NCBI GenBank assembly: GCA_035547055.1
Contig: DASZVN010000188.1
Coordinates: 1 to 13,104 of the forward strand
DNA: 13,104 nucleotides
Direction of reading: 5' to 3'
DNA from: DASZVN01 sp035547055
Lineage (GTDB): Bacteria; Pseudomonadota; Alphaproteobacteria; Rhizobiales; Methylopilaceae
Shown piece by piece: positions 1 to 6,537 of this stretch. The notes beneath the pieces are model-generated. The model saw nothing but the letters and a program-made list of their open reading frames with translations. It searched no databases and was not told where the DNA came from. A program made the translations under genes and the position numbers. The number at the start of each line of letters is the position of its first letter. Positions within the stretch are counted from its first letter, which is position 1.

Positions 1-1
1 C

Positions 2-1480
2 CCGTCCAACGTCGTCGAGCTGGAGGACGGCGAGCGCCCACGCTCCAAGGAAGCGCGCTACCGCATGCTGGAGCGGCTGGCCGACCATGACGATTCGCTG
101 CTCGAGCAGCTCCTGGAGGAGATCGAGCCGCCGCGCGACCGGGTGTTCGACGACCTCGCCCGCGAGCTCCGCGCCGGCCAGGTGGTGCCGGTGCTGCTCG
201 GCTCGGCGCTCCACGGCAACGGCGTGCTGCGCTTGCTGAAGGCACTCCGGCACGAGGCGCCGGGCGTCACCGCCACCGCGGCGCGTCACGGCATCGAGCC
301 GACCGGCGACCCGCTCGCCTTCGTCATGAAATCCATGCACACGCCCCATGGCGGCAAGCTCTCGGTGGTGCGCATGCTGCGCGGCACGATTGCGGACGGC
401 GCCACCGTCACCGGCAGCGGCGGCCAGTCGGCCCGCATCGCCGCGATGCAGCGCCTGACCGGTGCAGCCGCGGTCAAGGTCGCGGAGGCCGGGCCGGGCG
501 AGACGATGGCGTTGGCCAAGCTCGACCCGGTCGCGACCGGCGAACTGGTCTCCACCGGCAAGCTCCCGGCCGGCGTGGCGTTGTCCGGGTCGCCGACCCC
601 CGCGCCGGTGCTCGCAGTCGCGGTGACGCCGACCGAACGCAAGGACGAGGTCAAGGTGTCGGCCGCCGTGGCGAAGCTGCTCGACGAGGACCCATCCTAC
701 CGCTTCGCCCACGACGAGGAGGCCAGCGAGATGCGCCTCGAAGGCCAGGGCGAGATGCATCTCCGCGTCGCGATCGAGCGGCTGTCGGGCCGCTTCGGCG
801 TCGACGTGACCAGCCGGCCGCCGTCGATCGGCTACCGCGAGACCATCCGCAAGGCCGCCACCGTCCGTGGGCGCCACAAGAAGCAGACCGGCGGCCACGG
901 CCAGTTCGGCGACGTGGTGCTGGAGATTGCTCCGCTGGCGCGCGGCGAGGGCTTCCGGTTCGCAGAGAAGGTCACCGGCGGCGTGGTGCCGCGCCAGTTC
1001 TTCCCCTCGGTCGAGAAAGGCGTGCGCGACTTCCTGAAGGCGGGGCCGCTCGGCTTTCCGATGGTCGATTTTGCCGTGACCCTGGTCGACGGCTCCTATC
1101 ATGCGGTCGACTCGTCGGATGCCGCGTTCCAGGCGGCTGCCCGCATCGGCATGAGCGAGGGCGTGCCGCAGTGCCAGCCGGTGCTGCTGGAGCCGGTGCT
1201 CCATGTCGAGATCACGGTGCCAAGCGAGGCGACGGCCAAGATCAATGCCATCGTCTCGGCGCGGCGCGGCCAGATCCTCGGCTTCGATGCCCGCCCCGAC
1301 TGGCCCGGCTGGGACGTCGTGGTGGCGCTGATCCCGGAGGCCGACATGGGCGACCTGATCGTCGAGCTGCGCTCGGCCTCGGCCGGCACCGGCAGCTTCG
1401 TCGCGCGCTTCGACCACCTCGCCGAGCTGTCGGGCCGCCTTGCCGACCAGGTCGTTGCGAGCCGCCAAGCGGCGGCCTGA
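2..1480 (+). CDS. Elongation factor G-like protein (translational GTPase paralogue), 5' partial
   Basis: This is the C-terminal part of an EF-G-family protein. The frame is open to the left edge, so the start and the GTP-binding domain lie outside the window. The visible part covers a short remnant before domain II, domain II (about 290-620), domain III with GQGEMHLRVAIERL (about 745-785), domain IV with GGHGQFGD and the tip loop GSYHAVDSS (about 890-1180), and domain V with RRGQILGFD (about 1200-1450). The tip histidine that EF-G inserts near the ribosomal decoding site is kept in SYHAVDSS. The divergent sequence and the neighbourhood (methyltransferases, no rpsL/rpsG/tuf) argue for the EF-G-like paralogue found in many bacteria and not the canonical fusA of the str operon. 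The cellular role of this paralogue is not settled. It ends 3 bp before the next start, which suggests cotranscription. The family call is firm; the paralogue type is inferred. Confidence 0.9.
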   Translation, partial: PSNVVELEDGERPRSKEARYRMLERLADHDDSLLEQLLEEIEPPRDRVFDDLARELRAGQVVPVLLGSALHGNGVLRLLKALRHEAPGVTATAARHGIEPTGDPLAFVMKSMHTPHGGKLSVVRMLRGTIADGATVTGSGGQSARIAAMQRLTGAAAVKVAEAGPGETMALAKLDPVATGELVSTGKLPAGVALSGSPTPAPVLAVAVTPTERKDEVKVSAAVAKLLDEDPSYRFAHDEEASEMRLEGQGEMHLRVAIERLSGRFGVDVTSRPPSIGYRETIRKAATVRGRHKKQTGGHGQFGDVVLEIAPLARGEGFRFAEKVTGGVVPRQFFPSVEKGVRDFLKAGPLGFPMVDFAVTLVDGSYHAVDSSDAAFQAAARIGMSEGVPQCQPVLLEPVLHVEITVPSEATAKINAIVSARRGQILGFDARPDWPGWDVVVALIPEADMGDLIVELRSASAGTGSFVARFDHLAELSGRLADQVVASRQAAA

Positions 1481-1483
1481 TCC

Positions 1484-3043
1484 TTGGCCGCGGCGGGGGA
1501 GGCAACGGCCGGAGGCACCGGCGCGGCGTTCGCGTACGATGCCGTCCGCTATCCGAGCCACCCCTTTGCGCAGACCCATCCCGGCCGGCTCGCCACGATC
1601 GCGACGCTGTTCGGGATGGAGCCGGCGCCGCCCGGCCGTTGCCGCGTGCTGGAACTCGGCTGCGGCGCCGGCGGCAACCTCCTGCCGATGGCTTACGCCC
1701 TGCCGGAGAGCGAGTTCGTCGGCATCGACCTCAGCGGCGAGGCCATCGCGGCCGGCGGTGCCCGGCTCGCCGCGCTCGGCCTGACCAATGTGACGCTCCG
1801 CCACGCCGACATCATGGCGGTCGACGACGGCTTCGGCCGGTTCGACTACATCGTCGCTCACGGCGTCTATTCCTGGGTGCCGCAGCCGGTCCGCGACCGG
1901 GTTCTGGCGATCGCCTGCCGTCAGCTCGCGCCGCAGGGCGTCGCCTATGTCAGCTACAACGCCTATCCCGGCTCCTATCTTCGCGACCTCGCCCGGACGA
2001 TGATGCTGCACCACGTTGCGGCCATCGCGGATGCGAGCGAGCGGGTGGCGCAGGGCCGGGCGCTGATGCGCCTCCTGGCCGAGGCGAGCGCGCCCGACAA
2101 GCCCTACGGCATCCTGCTGCGCGAGCAGGCCGAGCGTGTCGCGCGCACCCCCGACGCGGTGCTTTTTCACGACGATCTCGACCCCGGTGCCAGGGCCTTT
2201 TTCGTCGCCGACTTCGCCGCCGACGCGGCCGCTGCCGGGCTGCAATATCTCGGCGAGGCGACCTTCGCCCATACGAGCTTCGGCCAGCACGGCGAGACGG
2301 CCGCGCGGCTCGTCGAGCGGATCCCGGCGGAGGATTTCGTCGCGCGCGAGCAATATCTCGATTTCCTGGTCGGGCGCGGCTTTCGCGAGAGCCTGCTGTG
2401 CCATGCCGAGGTGCGGCTCGACCGTGGCGTCGGGCCCGCCGCGGTGCGCAGATGCTGGATCGCCGGGATGGCCGAGGTCGATCGGGGCGTCGATCCGGCG
2501 GCAGAGGGCGTGGCGACGTTCCGCTTCGGCAAGGGAGCGACGCTTGCGACCGATCATCGGCCGAGCAAGATGGCGCTGCTGCGCCTGGCGGAGGCCTGGC
2601 CCGCCGCCATCCGGTTCGACGAACTGGCCGCCCACGCGCTCGACGGCCTCGCCGCGCGCGGCATCCTCTTCGCCGACCGCGCCGAACAGATCGAGGCGCT
2701 GGCGACGACGTTGTTCCGCGCGTTCTGTCGGGAAGAGGTCGAGCTCCACGTCGCGCCGCCGCGGCTCGTCGCGACCGTGGGCGAGCGCCCGTGCGTCAGC
2801 CTTCTGGCACGGCGCGAGGCCGAAGCGGGGCCGCTGGTGACGACGCTGCGCCACGGCGTGGTGGCCCTGGAGGATGAGACGGTCCGACGCTTCCTCGGCC
2901 TCGTCGACGGCACCCGGAGCGCCGCCGACCTCGCCGCAGCGCTCGCAGTCGGGGCGAGCGCGGCGGCGACCCCGGCGGTGACGGCGGAGGCGGTGGCGGC
3001 CAACCTCAGGATGCTGGCACGCCTCGGCCTCCTTGTCGGCTGA
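1484..3043 (+). CDS. Class I SAM-dependent methyltransferase with regulatory domain (rickettsial PKMT-like), copy 1
   Basis: This 519-residue protein begins with a class I SAM-binding fold. Motif I is VLELGCGAGG (residues 55-64), the motif II acidic residue is in GIDLSG (about 80-85), and FDYIVAHGVYSWV (120-132) and QGVAYVSYNAYPG (151-163) follow. Residues about 225-311 (VLFHDDLDPGARAFF, AGLQYLGEA, REQYLDFL) match the methyltransferase regulatory domain. The last roughly 150 residues resemble the C-terminal winged-helix part of rickettsial protein-lysine methyltransferases, which methylate outer-membrane protein B. The substrate here is unknown and no OmpB-like gene is in view. The TTG start at 1484 is chosen because no in-frame ATG or GTG precedes the conserved YPSHPFAQTHP segment, and it lies 3 bp after the EF-G-like stop. 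No clear ribosome-binding site is visible, so translational coupling is likely. It is paralogous along its whole length to the next gene. Confidence 0.85.
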   Translation: MAAAGEATAGGTGAAFAYDAVRYPSHPFAQTHPGRLATIATLFGMEPAPPGRCRVLELGCGAGGNLLPMAYALPESEFVGIDLSGEAIAAGGARLAALGLTNVTLRHADIMAVDDGFGRFDYIVAHGVYSWVPQPVRDRVLAIACRQLAPQGVAYVSYNAYPGSYLRDLARTMMLHHVAAIADASERVAQGRALMRLLAEASAPDKPYGILLREQAERVARTPDAVLFHDDLDPGARAFFVADFAADAAAAGLQYLGEATFAHTSFGQHGETAARLVERIPAEDFVAREQYLDFLVGRGFRESLLCHAEVRLDRGVGPAAVRRCWIAGMAEVDRGVDPAAEGVATFRFGKGATLATDHRPSKMALLRLAEAWPAAIRFDELAAHALDGLAARGILFADRAEQIEALATTLFRAFCREEVELHVAPPRLVATVGERPCVSLLARREAEAGPLVTTLRHGVVALEDETVRRFLGLVDGTRSAADLAAALAVGASAAATPAVTAEAVAANLRMLARLGLLVG

Positions 3044-3045
3044 GC

Positions 3046-3054
3046 GGAGGAGGG
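3046..3054 (+). promoter_or_regulatory. Strong Shine-Dalgarno for methyltransferase copy 2
   Basis: GGAGGAGGG lies between the stop of copy 1 (3041-3043) and the ATG at 3058. It fixes the start of copy 2. It contrasts with copy 1, which has a TTG start and no evident ribosome-binding site, so copy 2 may be translated more strongly from the same message. Confidence 0.75.
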
Positions 3055-3057
3055 CGG

Positions 3058-4602
3058 ATGGACGCGGTGGAGACTCCCTACGACACGGTCCTCTACCCCA
3101 GCCACCCGCTGCCGCAGACCCATCCCGACCGCCTCGCCACTATCGCCGGGCACTACGGCGTGGCGCCGGCGCCGGCGACGCGCTGCCGTGTGCTGGAGCT
3201 CGGCTGCGGCGTCGGCGGCAACCTGGCCGCGATGGCCTACCAGCATCCCGGCAGCGAATTCGTCGGCATCGACCTCAGCGGCCGCTCCATCGCGATCGGC
3301 CGCCAGAACGTCGCCGAGCTCGGCCTCGCCAATGTCCGACTGGAGCATTGCGGCATCGACGAGATCACGCCCGATTTCGGCACGTTCGACTACATCGTCG
3401 CGCATGGGGTCTATTCCTGGGTGCCAGCGGCGGTGCGCGAGAAGATGTGGGAGATTTTCGCGCGCAACCTCGCGCCGCAGGGCGTCGCCTATGTCAGCTA
3501 CAACGCCTTGCCGGGGTCGCGCTTCCGCGACGCCGCGCGCGACATCATGCTCTACCACGTGCGCGCGATGAGCGACCCGGCGGAGAAGATCCGCGAAGGG
3601 CGCGCCATCGTCGGCCTGATCGCGGCGCTGGTTCCGCAGGAGGAAGGCTACGCCCGCGTCCTCGCCGAGCAGCTCGACCGGCTGAACGGGATGTCGGACG
3701 AGGTGGTCTTCCACGACGACCTCGATGCCGGGGCGACGGCGTTCCTGTTCCACGACGTCGTTGCCGAGGCCGGGCGCCACGGCCTGCAATATCTGTCCGA
3801 GGCGCGGTTCGCCCAGTCGCATCTCGGCCTCATGCCAGGCTATGTCGCGCGGCTGCTCGACCGTTTCCCGCCCGATGCCGCCCTCGAGCGCGAGCAATAT
3901 CTCGACTTCCTCGCCTGCCGCAGCTTCCGCCAGACGCTGCTGTGCCATGCTGCGGTGGCGCTCGACCGGACGGTCGGGCCCGATTGCGTGCGGCTTCACT
4001 ATCTCGCCGGCCATTTGGTCCCCGAGGAGGGCGTCGCCGATCCCGCCGGCGCGGGCGCAGCAAGGTACCGCACCACGCGCGGCGTCGCCCTCGTCGCCGA
4101 CCGCCCCCTGGTCAAGGCGGCAGCGCTGGTGCTCGGCGAGCGCTGGCCGGAAGCAGTCGCTTTCGGCGACCTGGTTGCCGCGGCCGCGGCGCGTCTCCCT
4201 GGTGGGGCCGCGCCATCGGAGGCGGAGGTCGATGCGCTGGCAGCAGCCCTGTTCCGCGCCTATGCCGCCGAACAGGTCGACATGCACCTCTATCCGCCGC
4301 GCTTGACCAAGGCCGTGACGGAGCGGCCGGAAGCGAGCCTGATTGCGCGGCAGCTCAGCGAAAGCGGCAGTGTCATCGTCAATCTGCGCCACGCCCGCGT
4401 GACGATCGAGGACGACGTGGCGCGGCGCTTCCTCCGCCTCCTCGACGGCACCCGCGACCGGGCGGCTCTGATGACGGATCTGGCCGACGCGCTCGCCGCC
4501 AGCCCCTCGGCTGGTGCCGCGGCCCCGACGATCACCGCCGAGGGCGTCGAGCGCAACCTTGCGCTTCTCGCATCGCTCGGGCTCTTGGTCGCGCCGGCGT
4601 GA
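3058..4602 (+). CDS. Class I SAM-dependent methyltransferase with regulatory domain (rickettsial PKMT-like), copy 2
   Basis: This 514-residue paralogue of the preceding protein aligns with it at a constant 10-residue offset through at least residue 300, with no gap. It has motif I VLELGCGVGG (45-54), the acidic residue in GIDLSG (70-75), FDYIVAHGVYSWV (110-122) and QGVAYVSYNALPG (141-153). The regulatory domain spans about 215-301 (VVFHDDLDAG, HGLQYLSEA, REQYLDFLACR). The C-terminal part resembles the winged-helix region of the rickettsial PKMT group. The expected activity is SAM-dependent methyl transfer, probably to protein. The substrate cannot be told from the sequence, and small-molecule methylation is not excluded. 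No signal peptide is visible, so it should be cytoplasmic. The ATG follows GGAGGAGGG. Copy 1 ends 14 bp upstream, and a strong hairpin follows the stop by 16 bp, so this is the last gene of the plus-strand unit. Confidence 0.87.
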   Translation: MDAVETPYDTVLYPSHPLPQTHPDRLATIAGHYGVAPAPATRCRVLELGCGVGGNLAAMAYQHPGSEFVGIDLSGRSIAIGRQNVAELGLANVRLEHCGIDEITPDFGTFDYIVAHGVYSWVPAAVREKMWEIFARNLAPQGVAYVSYNALPGSRFRDAARDIMLYHVRAMSDPAEKIREGRAIVGLIAALVPQEEGYARVLAEQLDRLNGMSDEVVFHDDLDAGATAFLFHDVVAEAGRHGLQYLSEARFAQSHLGLMPGYVARLLDRFPPDAALEREQYLDFLACRSFRQTLLCHAAVALDRTVGPDCVRLHYLAGHLVPEEGVADPAGAGAARYRTTRGVALVADRPLVKAAALVLGERWPEAVAFGDLVAAAAARLPGGAAPSEAEVDALAAALFRAYAAEQVDMHLYPPRLTKAVTERPEASLIARQLSESGSVIVNLRHARVTIEDDVARRFLRLLDGTRDRAALMTDLADALAASPSAGAAAPTITAEGVERNLALLASLGLLVAPA

Positions 4603-4610
4603 CGATTGCC

Positions 4611-4640
4611 AAGAAAAAGGCCGAGCCCTGAGGCTCGGCC
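4611..4640 (-). terminator. Intrinsic terminator, probably used from both sides
   Basis: A perfect 9-bp stem GGCCGAGCC/GGCTCGGCC (4619-4627 with 4632-4640) closes a CTGA tetraloop. Read on the minus strand it is followed directly by TTTTTCTT (complement of 4611-4618), a classic intrinsic terminator for leftward transcription from the cupin gene. On the plus strand the A-rich tract precedes the stem and no U tract follows. The hairpin also sits 16 bp after the last methyltransferase stop, between convergent genes, so bidirectional action is plausible. Confidence 0.75.
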
Positions 4641-4872
4641 GAGACTTCGGAGAGCAGCGCCAAATGGGGGCTCGACGCTCCGCCTCCGGAGATCAGCAGC
4701 TACCGCCGCTACGCTGCCGGGAGGAAGAGAGGTGGGCAGCGCCGAACGATAGGTGCCCTATCTGTTTCCCGCCGCGCGGCTTCCGCGGCAAGCCGGAATG
4801 TCGCATGGCTGCTATGTGGATTCATCAACAAGCGGCCATGCCTATGAAGGTGGATCGCCCGCGAGCGCGCCC
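4641..4872. other. Convergent intergenic region without a convincing gene
   Basis: The stretch lies between the terminator and the 3' end of the cupin gene and is less GC-rich than its surroundings around 4741-4850. It holds small inverted repeats: GATAGG-TGC-CCTATC at 4748-4762, GCTGCC/GGCAGC at 4713-4718 and 4735-4740, and GCATGGC/GCCATGC at 4803-4809 and 4835-4841. An open frame on the plus strand runs through it into the antisense of the cupin gene, but its composition (arginine/proline rich, no family features) looks non-coding. It may be the 3' untranslated region of the cupin transcript. No RNA family was recognised. Confidence 0.5.
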
Positions 4873-5481
4873 TCACGGCATGGTCGTCGGGGTCGAGAAC
4901 GGCCTGGTGGCGTCTGCGACGAACATGACCAGGGCGGTGAGGTCCGTCTTGCCGCTGCTGGACACCTGCATGGGGGTGCCGGGCGGATGCCCGGGCATCG
5001 CGTGACCCGCCGATGCGTGACGCAGGCCATCCGGCGTCTTCTGGGTCAATTCACCCGCGAGCACATAGAAGGTCTCCGACCCAGGATGCATATGCACCGG
5101 CGTCTTGGCGCCGGGCGGCCCGCTGCCCCGATTGATGCGCAGCAGGTATTCGGAGGCAGGGAACGGAGGGATCGGCCCGATCTCGGCGGCCTTGCTGCCG
5201 CCCGGCGACGACCCGCCGGGAGGACCGAGCGTGAAGAGCCAGGCCTTCCCCGCGACTTCCGCCGCCAGCGCCGTCGGCCCGGCTGCCGCCTGGGCTGCGG
5301 CGAGCGTGGGGAAGTTGTCGACGCGCCAGAACAACGGCCCGGGTGGAAGCCGCGAGACCTTCTTCTCCACGACCGGCATGACTTGGAATTTCTGAGCCAG
5401 AGCGGCTGCCGCGGGCAGCAAGAGCGTGATCGCGGCTGCCCAAAGGAGAAGCGAACATCGCGAGGCCAGGGTGGTACGCAT
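4873..5481 (-). CDS. Exported cupin-domain protein
   Basis: The product has 202 residues. A Sec-type signal peptide is evident: MRTTLASRCS, a hydrophobic stretch to about residue 27, and a likely cut after ALA (29), so it should be periplasmic. A single cupin barrel follows. Motif 1 fits the consensus exactly, with G124, H130, H132, E136 and G143. In motif 2 (PPGTPMQV, about 166-173) the usual metal-binding histidine is replaced, apparently by Met171, so any metal site would have at most two histidines and one glutamate. The substrate and enzymatic role are unknown; a binding or sensor function is equally possible. The ATG is preceded by AAAGGAG (5491-5497), which supports the start. It follows the LysR gene on the same strand after a 146-bp gap that has its own promoter-like sequence, and may be a target of that regulator (inference). 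Confidence 0.82.
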   Translation of the reverse strand: MRTTLASRCSLLLWAAAITLLLPAAAALAQKFQVMPVVEKKVSRLPPGPLFWRVDNFPTLAAAQAAAGPTALAAEVAGKAWLFTLGPPGGSSPGGSKAAEIGPIPPFPASEYLLRINRGSGPPGAKTPVHMHPGSETFYVLAGELTQKTPDGLRHASAGHAMPGHPPGTPMQVSSSGKTDLTALVMFVADATRPFSTPTTMP

Positions 5482-5512
5482 GGTTTGCGCTCCTTTCCCG
5501 ACAGCAAATCCA

Positions 5513-5547
5513 ACTATAGCGATGTCTGGCTTTTGAAGCGAGCCAGA
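5513..5547 (-). promoter_or_regulatory. Possible promoter and operator of the cupin gene
   Basis: Upstream of the cupin gene, on its strand, lies TATAGT (complement of 5513-5518), a plausible -10 element. A perfect 7-bp inverted repeat TCTGGCT/AGCCAGA (5525-5531 and 5541-5547, 9-bp spacer) overlaps where the -35 element would lie. No good -35 sequence was found. No T tract follows the repeat on either strand, so an operator is likelier than a terminator. The binding protein is unknown; the adjacent LysR-type protein is one candidate. Confidence 0.4.
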
Positions 5548-5627
5548 AAATCACTCGCGGATTTTGTTTATTACGTGCCGTCGACCGCGGCGATGCCCCT
5601 GGGCGCGTCGCCAACAGCGCGCGGCTG

Positions 5628-6524
5628 TCAGTACGACCAGCGCTGGGCCTTGGAGATCAGGAAGTCGCGGAACGCGTTGACGCGGGCGACGCTCTTCATC
5701 TCCTCGGGGTAGGCGAGGAAGGCGTCGAGGCCGGGCATGCTTTCGTCGGTGAGAACCTGGATCAGCCGGCTCGACGGCTCGATCATGTAGTCGGGCAGGA
5801 CGCCGAGGCCGACGCCGTTCTCGACCGAGCGCTTCAGCGCGATGATGTTGTTGACCACGAGCACAGCGGGGCGGCCCTGCTGGGCGTCCGGCGCGGCATT
5901 GGTCAGCCGGTTGACGTTCAAAAGGAAGCTCGGGATCGGCCCGCCGAAGGCGAGCAGGCGGTGGTGGTCGAGGTCGGCCCGGCTCTGCGGCGTGCCGAAG
6001 CGGGCGATGTATTCCGGTGCGGCGTAGACGTGGAAGTGCACCGTGAACAGCCGGCGCTGGATCAGCTCGGCCTGCTGCGGCTGGCGCAGGCGGATCGCGA
6101 TGTCGGCCTCGCGCATCGAGAGGTCGAGCTCGTCGTCCGACAGGATCAGGCGGACCGAAACCTCGGGGTAGCGCTCGAAGAACTCGCCGAGCCGGGGCGT
6201 CAGCCACATCGAGCCGATGCCGACCGTGGCGGTGACCCGCAATTCGCCGCTCGGCCGCTCGCGCGAGTCGGTCAGCGCGACCTTGGTCGCCTCGAGCTTG
6301 CTGAACACCTCCTGCGTGGTCTGGAACAGGAGATCGCCTTGCTCCGTCAGGATCAGGCCGCGGGCGTGGCGATGGAACAGCGGGACGTGCAGCTCCTGCT
6401 CCAGCGCCGAGACCTGGCGGCTCACCGCCGATTGCGACAGGCCGAGCCGGTCGCCAGCGTGGGTGAAGCTCTTGGCCTCCGCCGCCGCGTGGAAGATGCG
6501 CAGCTTGTCCCAGTCGAGCGCCAA
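5628..6524 (-). CDS. LysR-family transcriptional regulator (trxB-linked)
   Basis: The product has 298 residues from the chosen start. The N-terminal winged helix-turn-helix is evident: DWDKLRIFHAAAEAKSF, then GLSQSAVSRQVSALEQEL, PLFHRHARG and LTEQG. It is followed by a periplasmic-binding-protein-like effector domain (GELRVTATVGIG, SMREADIAIRLRQP, NGVGLGVLPDYM, ARVNAFRDFLISKAQRW). The TTG at 6524 is preferred because relatives in alphaproteobacteria begin close to DWDKLRIF, a G-rich stretch (CGGGGGACC) sits just upstream, and it avoids overlapping trxB. An ATG at 6590 is the alternative; it would add 22 residues (320 in all) and overlap trxB by 53 bp. It starts 13 bp after the trxB stop, so the two are probably cotranscribed. 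The effector and targets are unknown; the downstream cupin gene or trxB itself are candidates. Confidence 0.87.
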   Translation of the reverse strand: MALDWDKLRIFHAAAEAKSFTHAGDRLGLSQSAVSRQVSALEQELHVPLFHRHARGLILTEQGDLLFQTTQEVFSKLEATKVALTDSRERPSGELRVTATVGIGSMWLTPRLGEFFERYPEVSVRLILSDDELDLSMREADIAIRLRQPQQAELIQRRLFTVHFHVYAAPEYIARFGTPQSRADLDHHRLLAFGGPIPSFLLNVNRLTNAAPDAQQGRPAVLVVNNIIALKRSVENGVGLGVLPDYMIEPSSRLIQVLTDESMPGLDAFLAYPEEMKSVARVNAFRDFLISKAQRWSY

Positions 6525-6537
6525 GGGGTCCCCCGTT

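Noticed and set aside
1171..2877. Long plus-strand open frame overlapping the EF-G-like gene and methyltransferase copy 1
   Set aside because: The translation is arginine/glycine-rich without family features and lies in a shifted frame over two well-supported genes. Stop codons are rare in alternative frames at this GC content.
2554..4392. 612-codon minus-strand open frame antisense to both methyltransferases
   Set aside because: It is antisense to genes with clear motifs in their own frame and its translation shows no recognisable domain.
4641..4872. Known structural RNA (SRP RNA, tmRNA, 6S, RNase P) in the convergent gap
   Set aside because: None of the conserved core sequences of these RNAs could be recognised on either strand.
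4514..5005. Plus-strand frame across the convergent gap with a CPIC-like cysteine cluster
   Set aside because: It starts inside methyltransferase copy 2 and ends antisense to the cupin gene. The cysteines are few, without a proper zinc-finger pattern, and no ribosome-binding site supports an internal start.
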